From Certhia americana (taxonomy: Eukaryota; Chordata; Aves; Passeriformes; Certhiidae), in NCBI GenBank assembly GCA_018697195.1, contig JAGMWU010000028.1, positions 3,952,337-4,016,336 on the forward strand: a DNA stretch of 64,000 nt, written 5' to 3'. The notes below the pieces were generated by a model. It saw only the letters and a list, made by a program, of their open reading frames with translations. It did not search any database and was not told the origin of the DNA. Below, in pieces: positions 9,055 through 24,000 of the stretch. Both the position numbers and the translations under genes were made by a program. Position 1 is the stretch's first letter; the number at the start of each line of letters is the position of its first letter.

Positions 9055-12000
9055 GTTGAGGCGCACGCCTCCTTACTCCTTCTCCTTCTCATCTTATTCT
9101 TCACTCCTTCTCGTACTGTCCTCTCCTCCTCCTCCTCTCGGGGGGCTGCGGGGGTCGAGGGCCCGGGCCTGGGGGTTTGGGAAGCGCCGGGCTCGCTGTG
9201 GCTGAGGGCCCGTTCTGGCTGTGGAGCCGCCGGGCCGGGCTGCGGGCGGTGTCCGGGGGTCAGGGGGTGTCCGAGGGCCGTGGGGACTGTGGTGGTGTCG
9301 GTGTCCAGCGGGCCCAGCCTGCCCGGAGTGGCTCTGCCGCCTGTCCCCGGGCTCAGAGCCCTCCGGTGCCCCGGTGTCGGTGTGCAGCGGGCCCGGCGGT
9401 GCCGGCCCTCAGCCGCGGGCAGAGGGGAGGCGAGAGGGGAGCACGAACATCCCCGGGGTGACAGCGGCTCTAGGGTGGTGTTCGCGATGTATTCCGTCAT
9501 TTTCAGTGGAGTTCATCCAAGGCCGTTTTTCCGTTGAGGAAAAGCGGGTGCTCGCTGCGTGAGGCTGTGCCGGGAAATGCAGCAGCGGCTCGGGGCGGGC
9601 CTTGGGCACATAGCGGTGCCTCCGTTTTCCTTCGCGGCCAAAAAGAAAAGAGCTGCCTTGTGTTATCTCATGGCTGCGGGCACGACCTGGTCTGCAGCGC
9701 TGCGGGGTCAGAGGAGCGTGAAGAGAAAGGTGTTGTGGCTGTGAGGGGCACAGCACGCTGCACAGCGCCTGTCCTCTCTGCTTTCTGAGCAGGTCCTGCC
9801 CATCCCTGCTGCTGGACACGCTCAGGTGCAGAGTGAGGGGCCTGGAGGCACCTGTGTGGGGTCAGTGCTGGTGTGAGCCACGAATTCCAGCCCTCTGAGG
9901 TGGATATTGGGAGCTCCAGACCATCCCCACACACCCTGAGTGGGCAGTGCAGGGTTTGTTTTGGGGTCACCAATGGCTCCATGCTCCGGCTCTCTGGGCA
10001 CTGCTGGAGCTGCTCTGGGTGCTGGTTTAAATGGATTTCTGCCAGGCCTGACATGCCAAGCCTCTGAGCTTTCTGTCTCATTCACCTCACACAGGTGTGT
10101 TGTGGTCAGTAGAGATTCAGCCTCCTGGTAAGGAGGCACTGAAGGATTTTATAGGTGGGTGAGAACAGCTCTTGATAAAGAGTGAAACAGAGCTGGGTGT
10201 TATCCTGGGTGCTGCTCCTCTGGGTGTTGTTCTCAGGGATAATTCTATTTCTTTACATAAATACAATTTTGCTGGTGCTTTTGCTTAATTTTGCATTTCG
10301 GTCTCTCCTTACCACTGTTACACCAGATTCACACCCAAAGTGCCCCTTTTTCCCTCTGATTGGGGCAGTTCTCAGTGTTCTCCTGTGTATCTTTTGGGTG
10401 GTTCCAAGGAGAACAAGGAGTCCCAAAACATTCAGCATCTCTGCCTGTTTTCCTGCGAGCTGGACTTTGTTGGCTGGGTGATTGCTCTGATCCTGCCCCT
10501 CACTTGCACAATGATTGTGGATCTTTGCAGAAATGCAATTTAAACCCCATTTAATGGTGTATAAAAAAGATTAAGGTTTTTTTGTTCCAGTTTTGTTTCC
10601 TCCAAATACCTCATCTTCACCCTCAAATACCTCATCTTCACCCTCCCTTTGGGTTTTCTTTCAGCCACGCTCGTTTGCCTGGAAGAATTTTGCTACTGAA
10701 TCATTAATCTGCCTTTATTTTCTGCTCGCATTTGCATATGAAATCATTCCTCGTTCTTTTTGTTGTGTCTCCACTCCCGAGTCCTTTCTGCGCGGGGGTG
10801 TGGTTTTGTCCCTTTCCTATGTGGAAATTCGCAAGAAAGCAGTCGGGAGAGGCCGCTGGATCCGGGAAATGTCAATGAGGTGTTTCACTGAGTGTTCCTG
10901 TGATCCCACATCACGTGTGTGACGGGATGGCCGTGGCGGTCACGGCGGGGGTCGGCTTTGCCCACTTGTGAAGGTATTTGAGAAGGCTCAGCCTTGTGCT
11001 GCTTCAGCAGCTTCAATTCCTAGAGCAGGGGGAACCGAAAAACTTACTGAGCTCTCGCCATCTGTGCCTTTCACTCCTTTGTCCTATATTTAGCTTGGAA
11101 AAGCAAACAGATTAGGTGGTTTCAGTTCTTGCTGCTTCCAGGCAGGCACAGGGCTGCAGTGCTGGGGAGTGTTTGGATCCCAAAATCATCCAGGGCTCCC
11201 TGAGAGCTGCCCGGGCATCGACTGCTGGCTCGGAGAATGGTTGTGTTCCCCAGCCTGTAATTATTCATGGAAGCACATCTAATGCTTTAAAATAAAATCA
11301 ACAAGCTGCCTTTATGTCTTCCTGGCCTTATTTGAGAGTAGCTTTTGTCGTTGTCGGATTTTTTGTGTTGTTGTTTTAACCAGTGTTGGTGTAGCCGCAG
11401 CAGATCCGTGTTCTCAGGGTGTGACAAAGGCCCTGTTTATGCAGAAGCCCAACTGCCTCAACTCCATGTGCCACTTTGGGATTTGAGTTCTCAGCATTGC
11501 AGTAGAAATCCTTGCCAAAATGGCTTTTATTTAATTTCGTTGGAGAGGTTTATCCCCTGCTGCCTATAACAGCTGCTTTGTGACGTTTTCTTTTGGGACA
11601 CGTGTTGAAACTTGTGAGCTTGGGGAGTAACAGGCACACAGGACATGGCTTCCAGGGGAAATGCAATGTGCAGTCCTGCTGGCAAGAAATAAAAGCTGGT
11701 GTCAGCAGAGGAGCGAGCAGCTGGGCTGGGGTTTGGGGGCAGGTCTGAGCAGAGGGGAAGGAGAACCACAAATGTGTCTCACTGTGACAAGGACCCCAGG
11801 AGTAACTTTGGAAACCTCTGAGAGTGGTGAAAAGGGAACAGAGGAGAAATGAGAGAGGAGTTAACAACAGCAGTGAGGAGTTAACAACAGCAGAGGTGTT
11901 ACCAGAGAGGAAAACCTGTGTGGAAAACAAGACCTGTGTGCAGAGGAGAGTGCAGAGCACATGTCACCGGTGCAGGCAGATGTGTAACAGATGTGCAGCA

Positions 12001-15000
12001 CAGAAATGAGTGGATAGCAGATTGTGGATTTGGCAAACATTCCTAAGCACAGGATTGAGCCACCTTTTCAGGTAAGTGAGATAGGCTTTAGAAATAGAAC
12101 TAAAAATACTGTTAGAGAACAGAGCAGGGGAGCAGCATGTGCAGGGGGTAACACTGAGGTGCTTATCAGGGCAGGTAAGGTACTCAGCCAGGAGAAACAT
12201 CTCTGTGTACTTCCTCAGAAGTGGAGGAGGAATGGAGGAGTGCCTCTCCATTCCAGGGATTAGGCCTTACATCCCTTTTTCCAGGTGAGGTTGCCTTGAC
12301 TCCTGCCCTCTCTCCTTTGCAGCTGATGGGTAAGTGAAGAGACCAGGCAGGCTCATGGTGTAGCTTTGTTTATTCACTCTTTGGCAGTGGGGACACGTGG
12401 GTGTGGCAGTGTGTGCTGAGCTGGGAGCGTGTGGGCTCCTGGGGGCTGTTGTTTCCTAACTTGGAGCTGAGCATCTGGGAATCCTTTCCTGGCCCTGAAG
12501 ATGCCTTTGGCATTACCCTTTCCACGCAGTTGTGCTGCTTCTGTGCCAACACAAAAAGCAGAGAGCTGGCTCCCAGACCCAGCACTGTACTGTGTGCGAG
12601 TCCTGACTGTTCTGCACTTGGCCTTGGGGCTCTCTGGGACTCTTTGCTCAGGATGGGACTCGTCCCTGTCCATCCCCACCATCAGATGTCCATCCCCATC
12701 ATCAGCCTGCACTCAGGCTGAAGCAGGGCAGAGAAAGGCCTTTGCAGGTGTGGTCATCCTACTAGGGGGGTGAGAGACTCCCTGGGGTCAGGCTGGCAGA
12801 AATGAGATGTGCTATCTCAAAGGGGACCCATCCCGCTCAGAAACAGAGCAGTTCTTCCACCAGGAAGATGGAATTTGTTCTGTGCCATTCAGGAATCACT
12901 GGAATGGGCTCTGTGGCTTGCACCAGGCAAGTCAGACCATGTCACCAGCTCTGCCTTTGCCCAGCGCAGGAGTGTGGGGAATTCTCTGAGTCTAAAGAGC
13001 ACTTTTCCCCTTCAGCCTAGATTTCTTGCCTAAATGCTGCAGTCAGGACACTGCTGTGAGAGAACAGACCCTGAATTCCTGCTCTGTTTGCCTCTGCCTT
13101 GCCCTGAAGTGTTTTGCAGCATCGCTGCGTGCTGGAGCACTGCGCTGCAGCTGTGCCCTTGCTGCAGTCACAGGATGGCACATGCAGCTCCTGAGGGCTC
13201 TGGGACACCCTCAGAGTCAGGGAAAGCTACCACCAGTAAGAGATTTACTTACTACCAACCCTTCAGGCTTCTCCCAGTTTCCTGACCTTGATTATAAATT
13301 ACCTGGAAGCAATTCAGCGAGCATGGTGGGTAAGGAGGAAAGCAAAGAAATTGCATCTGGGAATGGCCTGAGGAAGCTACAGAATTTCAAGTGATTTAGG
13401 CAGCAATACCTCTGACCAGCTTTACAGTTTTTGCTTTAGCTGCTTTAATATCCTCCTTTGGTGATCAGGGAAATTTCTATGATGATCTCTAAGATGATCA
13501 TTTGCCTAAAATAGCTGTTGCAGCAATGGGAAGTACATGAAACCACAGAGCTGCCAGCTGTTAAATGCTGATAAACCCCGTTACTTTTCTGCCTGCACAA
13601 CGTCCCTGCTCCTGTGGTTCAACACATGCTGTTTGGCCAGGTCATGGTTCCTTTGGTGCTCCAGTGCCCAGGGTGGATCCAGAGCACAAAGCAGTTTGTG
13701 GCAGGACTTTATGAGGCACTTTATGAGGAAGGAGCTCTGTCAGGTGTCAACAGCTGCTGCTGGTGCAGCACCAAACCCCTGGTGATGAGCTTGTAAGTTC
13801 TTACATACTGTGCCCAGCAAAGCATGATGTAAACCCTTTATTCAGTACTTCAGTTTGGAAATATTTTATTTTCCCAGTACGTTTTGATGGCTTCTTTTAC
13901 TCTTAAAAAAAATTTAATATAGAGGAATTATTGATGGCAAGATGGAACCCCAAGCTATTATGGGTAAAATAACAAACTTCTGCCTCTTCTTGGTTTGAGA
14001 CAGGGTGGCAAACAGGAGTGGGCACAGACAGGCTGTAGCATTTTCCCTTCACAGAGTTTAAAGTCTTTCTTTGTAAAGTCATGGTTGCTGTGCTGCACTT
14101 TGCTGGGAGAACCAAGAGATCAGTTTTACGGAGCTGCTGGGTGCAAAGTGTCTCCAACCACTTCTCCTCAGCTCCAGACACATGTGTGCTGTTTCTGGAA
14201 TGCTAAATAGCCTCTTGTTGCAGCAGAGGTAAATCACACTTCAGTAGCTCAGGAGGAAAATGTGGCCAGAGCTCCTTTGCTGCAGCTCTGGGCTTGCAGA
14301 GCCCTGCACTGACCCTGTGGAATCTCTCCAGACCCCTTCAGCCTCACTGATGGAAAGGAGCTGTTAAAGGGGCTCTTCTTATTTCTCCTGGACTCCCCTG
14401 CAGCTGCTCAGTTGAGTCAGAATTTGGTAATAACCTGTTTGTTTCAGCCCATTGGAAATGAAAATGATTGCAGGGCGAAGAAGTGGAGCTTTGGACTAGT
14501 GCTTGTATTTATTAGGTTTCTTTTCATCTGTTATTTGTTTGAGGATTAGATTTGGGAAATTCCCTGGCACGTGCAGAGGGTTTGCATTCTGGGTTTGTTG
14601 AGAGCATGGGGCAGCTGGCATTTAAACTTTACTGAGTGTCCAGGCGAGGAGCTGGAAATAGCAGAGCAGCTCCTCAGCAAAGGTGGAGTTCAACCCTTGG
14701 CAGAAACCCGGCCTCTTCTCCTCTCAGATGAGTTCCTGGTTTGCTTTCCAGGGCTCCCAGTACCCAGTGAGGTGCTGGTGGGTGTGAAGCAAGGAGCCTC
14801 TCAGCGTTCAGAACGCTCTAAAGAAATATTTGTTGAGACAAGAAAGTGTCCTTGGTGCCAAGAGACGCTGCAACCTTCAGGGCGGAGCGAGCTGGAATTC
14901 TGCTCTGTGTAATACTTCAGTCTGATTCAATGCTGATTTTTCTCCCTGCAAGTTTAACTCAGTTGAATTCCTCAGCCTTACCTTAGCATGGTTGTGTTGC

Positions 15001-18000
15001 AGGAGGTAACGCAGAGCCAGGACAACTGATTACTTATCAGGATGTTTTGTGTTTGGCTTCAGGTAGCTGAGATGCCCAGCCTTTCCTTCAGTGCAGTTGA
15101 AGCCTGGAAAAACAGAAAGCTGATAATGGAAAGCCACCAACAGTGGCGTGTGTGTACAGGGACACCAGATGTGCCTAAATCCACCCTGATAAGGAGTGTG
15201 GGACGGGCTGGTACCTCCTTACGTGGAAACTGTTTGCCCTGTAACCCAAGCAGGGTGAATTTCTCAGGCTGTTTGTCCACTTGGGAAGGTGTTTCTGCTT
15301 CCCAGGATATCTGGGGTACACAGAGTTGTGCACAGGTGCTGAGATGATTATTAATGTGGTGCTTTTTGTCTTCTGAACAATTGGGCAGCTTAGTGCTGAT
15401 CGGATTCCCTAAAACTCTAAATGGCTTTGTGCTGAGAGGGTGTGATACCATCTCAGACTGTGCAATAATTAGTCCTATCCTCTGCTAATTCAGTGAATTT
15501 TCCTGCTGAGCGGTTCTGTGCCCACTCTCAGATAGGGTGGTCCCTGCTAAAACTGAAAGTTCCAGGAGGTAAAATGGCTTTTCTTCCTGAAAAAGCTTTT
15601 AGTTCTTCCTGTACGTCTTCGAGGCAGCTATTTTTACACTTTTTACAGAAGTCTTGATCACTTGCCCAGTTTTATTTCCTCCAAAATTATTTTTAAGTTC
15701 GTCCTCAGTCATGTGTGCTGCACTTAAAGCTTCTGCTGCTGCCTTCTTTGAGAGCAGCCCTGATTTGGAAAGTCACTGACCTTCCCTTTTAGCAGCTGTG
15801 AACCTTTTGTTCTAGTAAACATACTCTTTGGCTTCTGAGATAAGAGGTTTTAATTTGAGGTGAAATGTCACATCACAGAGATTTTTGGACTGTAGAAGAT
15901 CTTCCCAAGGAAGATGGAAATCCCACTAAATGCCCTGTCTGAAACCAGACCAGGCAAGACTTGAAAAGATTTTTGGGAAGGAGCAAATCTGCATTGCTCA
16001 GAATACAGTTTGTTGGTTTGTTTTTTTTTTTTTTTTTCCCATGTCCAATTCCTGTCATAGTTGCTTAAATTACATATTTGTATCCCAAATCAAGGCAGAA
16101 AATCCTCATCTCTTCCCTTACTGTTACCCTTGTGGAGGCAAAACCCCCAGTGGTTCCTGGGCTGGTTTTCCACTGAGTGATCAGTTCCTCCTTTCTGCCT
16201 TACCTGTGCTTGGAGGGACTTTGCAGCTGCTCCCTGCAGCTGTGCCTGGTGTCACAAGCCATGCACTTCCTTCTGCCAAGGGATTTTGCTTGTCGTTAAG
16301 CAAAATCAAGGTCAGTGGTGTGCAGCTAATTACCTCTCCCATATAATAGCCATAGTGACAAAGGTATTAATAGAAATGTTTGTGTGGAGCTGGGGGTGCT
16401 GGCTGTGTACAACAGCCAGTGATGGCTGCAGGACTGCGAGGAGGAGGCTGAGGCAGAGACTTGAGTATTTGAGAAGAAGGGTCCTGATCCATGTGGCAGC
16501 AGGGTAATGAGACAGGCATCTGAGGAGAAGTTTTATGATTTCAGATGTCTTCTGACATTATCTGTTGGAGACAGTGTGGCGAGACAGCTACAAATATGAA
16601 CATAAATTTATTTATGATTCTAGCCTGGCTTTGGGCCAGCAGTCAAATTTACCCAAATTCCTCTTGCAATCAGTGAGTTTGTGGCCTCTGGATATGCAGG
16701 CTGAGGAGCTGGGCAGTTGTTTTCAGCAGTGACATCATGTTTTGATGTATATTCAAGCTGATGATTGAGCAAATAGATTTTCAGGGCTGACTTTTGTCAC
16801 AGTAATCCCAGCAGGCTCAAAAGGAGTGCTGCCCTGTGAGTTTACTGGCTCAGCTCTGCTTGACTTCTGATGGAGCTGCAAAAAAAAAAAAAAAAAAAGG
16901 TACAAATATCCTCCCGTGTCAGTTTTCCCAATAGCCACCATTTTCATTCAGTTTTCCCTAAGCCAGCAGCAGTGCTGCCAAGGACATTGCTCTGGGTAAG
17001 TGTGAATGGAGAGAGCCTGCCAGCAAATATCTTGACACGTTCTGCTCTCGCTGCTTTCCCTCCCCTGGCACTGACCAAAGCAGTTCTTCTCAGGCCACAG
17101 CAGAGACCTGGCACCTGTGAGCTCTGTGTTCTCAGGAACTCTCACCTGAGGCCTCCTGTAAGCCCTGTCTGACATGTGGGTGCTGAAGTGGCTCAAGTGT
17201 GGAAATTATTCCAGTGGAAGGTCTGGGACTCCTGTGCAGGGCAGCAGCTGAAAGCAGGGTTTGACAATGGGCAACATACCCTGAGAAATTTGGTTTAAAA
17301 GCAAGAATCTGTTTCCACTTGAGATTTAATTTTTTCCCAAACCCTCCGGCTTCTCTTGTCCCATCACAGGTGGGGTCTGTAAGCTCTGCATTGGGGGTGG
17401 AATGGACATTTTGGTGCATCTGGAATGCCTCATGAAAGGATTCTTTAATGGAGTCTGGTAGCACTGGAGGCGGGTTTGGTACCTGCTCAGCAGGATCTCT
17501 GCAGCCTTTCCCTGGAGATGGTGACAAAGAGTTGCTTGGTTTGGCTGGATCAAGTTTCATACCTCACCCTCAGTGTCCTGTTTCACAGTTTCAGTTTGGT
17601 TCTTCCATGGTGTGCTGGTTTTTTTGATACACCTGCACATTAAAGGAAAGTGATGCCCTGGTTCAGATGTGTGCTTGTGTTGCCTGTAATCAAAAGAAAA
17701 AAATCCTTGTGTTAGAATAGTAAAGTAAAAAACACACCTTTATTTAGAAGCTTCCAGGTGTCCTGATGGTGATGGGAATGCCTGGAATTGAATTTCTACA
17801 ATTTTATAGTGTTAATTAATTAGGATATCTAACAGGTATGTCCAATAGGAGATTCAGTTCCCCAGTAACCCACCCCTGGCTCAGCCCCTTGGAGTTGGTA
17901 CAAGGGGTTCTCTGCCCCACTTCTTCTTATGCCTTATTGTGGGTCCCCTCCTTGGGATAAGACTAAACAATATTTCAGGAATGTGTTTAGAAGGTCAGCT

Positions 18001-21000
18001 CATTGTTCTAAAATCTAGGGGAAAAGGATAGGAAAACTACTGGAGCGACAGGCATGCATTGGCAATCTACAAAGCTACAAATATCTGAAAAATACATAAA
18101 AAGCTTAAGCATCATTCTCCCCCTTTTAGAGACTTGGCAATATAGAATTATAGGCAACACTTGTACTTTTCCTCTGCATTACCAGCTGAAAGCAGCTTCC
18201 CCTCTGAGCATTCTTATCCTGGGATGAGGCTCCCAGCCCAGGGATGATCCTTCAGTGCAGGTGTGAGAAAGCTCACCCAGTGTGGGAGCTGATCACTGTC
18301 CACACTGGCTTTCCAGCTTAAGTGCTGGCTATTACCTACCTGTCCGTGTTGTGTTTGGTTTATTCTTAGCATCCAATCCCAAGTGGACACGGTGACATCA
18401 GCTTTCAGCAGAGCTGGTTCTCTGACAGAACACAAGGGTGCTCCTTCATTGCCTCTGGAGGGGTTTGCTATAATTTTTAGTCGTGTCTGGGTTTGTGGGT
18501 GCTCACAACAAGACTCCAGGCCCAAATCATACGGATTCTCAGTGCTCCCTGCCAGTGGAGCAGCTGTTGGAACACACTCTGGAATTTTCAGTTCCTTGGT
18601 GCAGATGCTGAGAAGCCAGGTTAACCTCAGCCACCTCCCTGGGCACGTTCAAACAAGAAGCCTTTGGTTAAAGGAAGTGACAAGTTTGAAGGGAATGTGC
18701 AGCCTGGCAGGTGTTGTAAACTTGGTCTGAGCTGTCAGCGTGTCCCTTGGGCTCAGGGCAGGGAGGGGACAGCAGGGCACAGGAGCTGTCTGCAGGGACA
18801 GTGGGCAAACTCACAGCTGTGTGCTGCCCTCCCAGCAGTGCTACAACAACAGCACAGAGTTGACACCAACGTCTCAGCACATCTCTCAGACTTTCTCTTC
18901 CCACAAAATGTTAGCTTTGGAAAGGCTCTTTTGCCCCTGGAAGCCCTGGGCTGATGGCTCAGCTGCTGCTCCAGTGCCTCAGCCAGGTTTGTGCCACATC
19001 CCGAGCTCCAGCAGTGGCTGCAGCAGCTGCACCCTGGCAGTGTGGCTCTGATTCCTCCTCTCCTCCTTGAGCTGTGGCTGTTCCAGAGCCCCTCATGCCA
19101 GAGCAGTCCCTACACTGTGTGTGCAGGGGCAGCCTGTGATTGTGAGCCTACTCTTGCCTATGCTGACAATAGGGGCTTTCTTTCCACCCTGCTTTCTGGA
19201 CCACTGTACAGAATGAGGATTAGCATTGGCATGGAGAAATGTGTGAAATAAGCCCTGGATTCAGTGGTGGGAAAGTTGTCTGGCAGAAACTCTTCAAGTT
19301 TGAACCTGGTGATGTCAGAGTGCAGCCCCCTGCTCCCATGGTGGCAGCTTCTGCACAAGAGTGAGGTTTGATGGAGACAGGAGGTGAGACAGGTGCTGCC
19401 ACAGAGGGCTTCTCTTGATGCCTTCTGGAGGCTGAGCTGAAACAGAGACCAGACAGAGCAAAAGGATAAAGCAGGGATTTGTTAAAAGGCCTCACTGGGC
19501 ACAGCTGGGCAGCACAAGAGCCCAGCTGGACCACACCCAAGGTGACCCAAAAATGGGCACAAAATGGACAACTGATCACAAGGTCTCACACTTTGATAAA
19601 TTCTGGTCCATCAGCATATTGGAGTTAATTGTCCAACCATAGCTTCAGGTTATGAAGATCCATCCTCCTTGTTTTTTTTCTTCTCACTTTACTGTTTTTG
19701 TTCTTGGGCTGAAAGTTGTCCTTAGTCACAAACTAAAAAGGAATTGTTTTGTCTGCCTACTCTGTGAAGAGAGCTCAGCAGCACTAAATATGAAACTTAA
19801 AACTACTCACCCAAACAGCATAGAATCTAAAAAATAGAAAAGCTAAAACTTAAGGCATCACTCTGACATGGAGAAGTGTTGCTAACACTTGTACAGCAAG
19901 TACCTCTGTGATCTGCTGCCCACTGAGCAGGCTCCTCTGCTTCCTCACAGACCACTCTGGTTTTAATGAAGTCAGAGGCTTTCAAACCAGGATCCTCTGC
20001 CCTTGAACAGCCCTGCTGCAAGTGTTTAATCCACAACACTGAAATCTCGGACACATGAGGGATGTGAAAGGCTGCACACAGGGGAGGTGAAACACTGGCA
20101 GCCCTGGAGAGGAGGAATTCCAAGCAGATAAAACAGAGGAAAGAGCTGGAGCAGCCTCTGGGAGGGTAGTTGCTGTTTGCCCCTGCTCACCAGAGAGCAG
20201 ACTGGGCTGCAGTGGTGGTGTTAAAAAGAGACAGCCACAAAAGTCATTCGTTAATGATCTTTTGCTTTCCTGGGTGAAAAGAATCTAGAGAATGAAACTT
20301 TCCCCCGCTGACACAGCAATTCTGGGGGGAGTAAAACTGCTGACCTGCTGGAGTTTGGCTTTGGTTTTCTTTGGTTTTGTCCTAGGGCAATTTTGCTGGT
20401 TTCCAGGATCCAGAGCTTTAGAAGGAAATTTTCAGTTTCTCAAACCTGAATTTAGTTTAAAACAAAAACAAAATCCTCCAAATGTCAAAGTGTAGTAATG
20501 TTCGTTTTCTGGAGCGACCAACTTGCCTTGGGTTTAAAAATGTCAGAAAGGGTTTAACAAAACAGCAAACAAACTCTGGTATTAAAATAGCTCTGAAATG
20601 CTCCTGCAGCCTCAGCAGCTTTGCTGGGGGCTGTTTTTGAGTTTCTTCTTTCTTCCCTTGTAGGTTTACCAAGAATCTCTCTCCAGACAAAATCAACCTG
20701 AGCACTCTGAAAGGTCAGGGGCAGCTGACCAACCTGGAGCTGGATGAGGAGGTGCTGCAGAATGTGCTGGAGCTGCCCACCTGGCTTGCCATCACCCGGG
20801 TCTACTGCAACAAGGCCTCCATCAGGGTGAGTAGAGACAACTTGAAATGGATGAAGTTTTCCATTTACAGGCAGAATCACTGGGATTGTGCATGGACTTG
20901 CACTTTGCACACTGAATTCTTAAAAATTTTTCCTTTAGAGCAAAACATGGTGTGTTTTTTAGTTGTTCTAAGCTGCCAGATTGTTTAATTGCACATGGTA

Positions 21001-24000
21001 CGAGTCACTGTTGCATTCCATGAACTCAAAAGTTTTAAGGACATCAAAGAGACTTTCTATAAAAGAAATGTGATTCTACTCTGCCAAGTGACAGTGAAAA
21101 TGAGCTTGGCTTACTCATCTGATGTGCTCTGTTTTTAGAGTCAGATCTGCTCAGTTTAGTAACAAACATTTGTTCTCCCTCCTACGAGAACTGCAGAGTG
21201 AACGTTGCTGTATGAAAATAAAATGGAGCTTTTTGGTTTGTGCACGGTCTTCAAAAGAGTTGTGTGACTTCCAGTATCAGGAGCAGTTAGTTGTAAACTC
21301 TTAAAGGCCAGGAATATTCCCCATAGCAGAATTTGACCTGCAGAATATCTGTTACTCCTGATGATACATGAGATCCAAAAGCTCAGCTGGGTTTGTAGAT
21401 CTGGTGTCTGGAATGTCTTTTCCCTTGTCTGTGTCTCTGTCTGACCTGGATACAGTGAGACATTGCAGACATTTCTCAGACAAATGGGGCTCAAAGTTTG
21501 GGCTGAGAAGTTTTCCTGCAATTTCTGAAACTTTCCAGTGCAGAGATCACTTTGATAACCTCAACTTTATCGTTTCAGATCCAGTGGACAAAGCTGAAAA
21601 CACATCCAATCTGCCTGGTAATGTTGCCTCTCTTGTCTTCTTTTTTTCCTTTCTCCCTTCTTCCATCCTTCTTCTTTTCTTCCTCACTTTTTTAACCTCT
21701 TCTACTTGAGAAAAATCCTGGAGAGGGAAACCATCAAGTGCTCAAATTTTCTTTGGCCCTGAATCCCCTAGGCCCATAGCACATAGGGTCAGGAGTGCCC
21801 TCCCATGAGTCCCTCATTTCACTGCAGCATGGATCCAGATCACCTCTCAGGGAAGTCCAGGCCAACCCAGTGCCTGTTTTTTGCTGATTGTTTTCCCCAC
21901 TCCCGGGGTTTCAGGTTACCCTCTGGCACTGGTGGTGTGAGAGCTTTAACACGTGAGGCTCCTGCAGTGTTGAGACTCCAGAGTTGGTTGTCCCTGCCCT
22001 GCAATCTCACCCCAGGGCTGGTGGGCTGAGCTTGAGGCTTGATGTGGTGTTCATGGCTCCCACGTTGTGCCTCTACAGTACCTGGACAAGGTGGAGGTGG
22101 AGATGAGGACGTGTGAGGAGCCTCGGCCGCCCAATGGACAGTCCCCCATCGCTCTTGCTGCTGGACAGAGGTCAGACCCCGAGCCCTGCAGCTTCTCCCT
22201 GCCATCCTGCTGGGGTGTGGGGGCTGCTGTTCTCCTGGATTCACCACTGGCCTCCCTGCTCTCGGGTTTAAGTGCCTTTGGTGTTGCTTACAAGCCTCTC
22301 TGTGCGAGCCTTACCTCTTCCAGGCCCCTCATCGTGACATGGGGGGGATCTTCTCTTTGCAGTGAATATGGCTTTGCTGAGAAGGTCGTGGAGGGGATGT
22401 TTATTGTTGTCAATTCCATCACCATCAAGATTCACTCCAAGGCCTTTCATGCTTCTTTTGAGCTGTGGCAGCTCCAGGGCTACAGTGTCAACCCCAACTG
22501 GCAGCAGAGCGACCTGCGCCTCACCCGCATCACGGACCCACAGAGGGGAGAGGTGAGGCCTTGGTGTTGTACTGGGAGAAGAAAAGTGTGAGGAATGATG
22601 TTTCCTTGTTTCGTTTCATGTCTTCTGAGTGTTTTGTGTTTGGATTTTTTTTTAAATCCTTGAAGCTGTGAAAATCTCAGCATTTTGCTGGTTTTCCCCT
22701 CCTGGGCAGGTTCTGACATTCAAGGAGCTCACCTGGCAGACCCTGCGGATAGAGGCAGATGCCACGGACAATGGTGATCAGGATCCTATCACTACTCCTC
22801 TGAGACTCATCACCAACCAGGGGAGGATCCAGATCTCTCTCAAGAGAAGGGTGAGAGTTTCCTCCATGCTTTTGCAGGATGTGGTCTCACTGCCTGGTGC
22901 AGAGATGATGCATATTTCCTCCCACAGTCCTCAACAGCCCTTCTCTCCCTTCAGAAATGTTGAGCCCAAACTGATGTATCTCTGCATGTTTTTTGTCAGA
23001 GACAGCTGTGTTCTTACCAAATGTCAAAGCAGTTTCTTTCCCAGGGGAGGATCTCGTGGATGGAGTGAGTTTTTCAATCCATTCGAACACCCCAATGAGA
23101 GCTGTCATCTCCTTACTGGGAGCTGAAAGCCTGGCAGCCTGATTTTCAGCTGTCAGTGGAAATGTGATGATTTAAAAAAAAAAAAAGAATCAAACAGTGA
23201 GCAGTTTGAGCAATTTGTCTCCTAAAGAGGAGGTGGCTTTGACTACTTTCCATCTCAGAGGAGGTGCTGTGGACGTGCACCAGATAACATCTCTTGGAGG
23301 AGTTTCACAGCAGCCTCCCTTTTTTCTGCTTCTGTTTTTTATGAAGACTCTGTGTCTGTGGAGGCAATTTTTGAAGTCCCTAACTCCTTCCTTGCTGTTT
23401 CAGACCAAAGATTGCAATGTGGTGGCCTCCAAGCTGATGTTTCTGCTGGATGACTTGCTCTGGGTGCTGACAGACTCTCAGCTGAAGGCAATGATGAAAT
23501 ATGCTGAGTCTCTGAGTGAAGCCATGGAGAAATCTGCTCAGCAGAGGAAAAGCCTGGCACCAGAGTCTGTACAGGTGAGTTTGGATGTCGGTCTGCCAGG
23601 GAAAAGGACAGTTTCTGTTTGTGTGGCAGCTGACCCATATTCACAGCATTTTGCCTTGATGGGAACTCAGGTCAATGTCATGTGAACTGTGGGCTGCTGG
23701 GGGGTAGTGAGGTGACCAAAGAGTGGGATTCATTGCCAATAAAATATGTTTTCCAAGTCAAGGATGAGGGAAGAGGAATATTTCTGCTGGAGTTGGAAGC
23801 TCCAGGGAAGCTGGAATGAGCATGTAATGCAGCGAGGTTGCACAGGAGGGATGGGGAATACTTTGCCCTTTTTGCCCCAAAAAAGCTTAAAACATCTTCC
23901 AAGAGAAGTGCCTGCAGCTGACAGAGCCACAGACAAAGGGAGAGCACAGGAGAGGATCCAGATCCTGGGAATCCCACTCCAATCCTATAAACCCATGCCT

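Larger units (their letters stand above)
9055..20663 (+). other. UHRF1BP1: UHRF1BP1 intron 1
   Basis: This 11.6 kb intron is CpG-rich up to about 9700. It holds a direct repeat of CAAATACCTCATCTTCACCC at about 10600-10640, a 20-bp direct repeat built on GAGTTAACAACAGCAG at about 11857-11893, a run of 17 T at 16021, a run of 19 A at 16880, and two decayed LTRs at 17710-18120 and 19420-19868. No conserved exon or RNA gene was recognised. Confidence 0.7.

Noticed and set aside
7816..9066. 416-codon open frame on the minus strand
   Set aside because: It runs through the GC-rich minisatellite and encodes only repeated Pro/Ala/Ser/Arg/His; it overlaps UHRF1BP1 exon 1 on the other strand and has no family resemblance.
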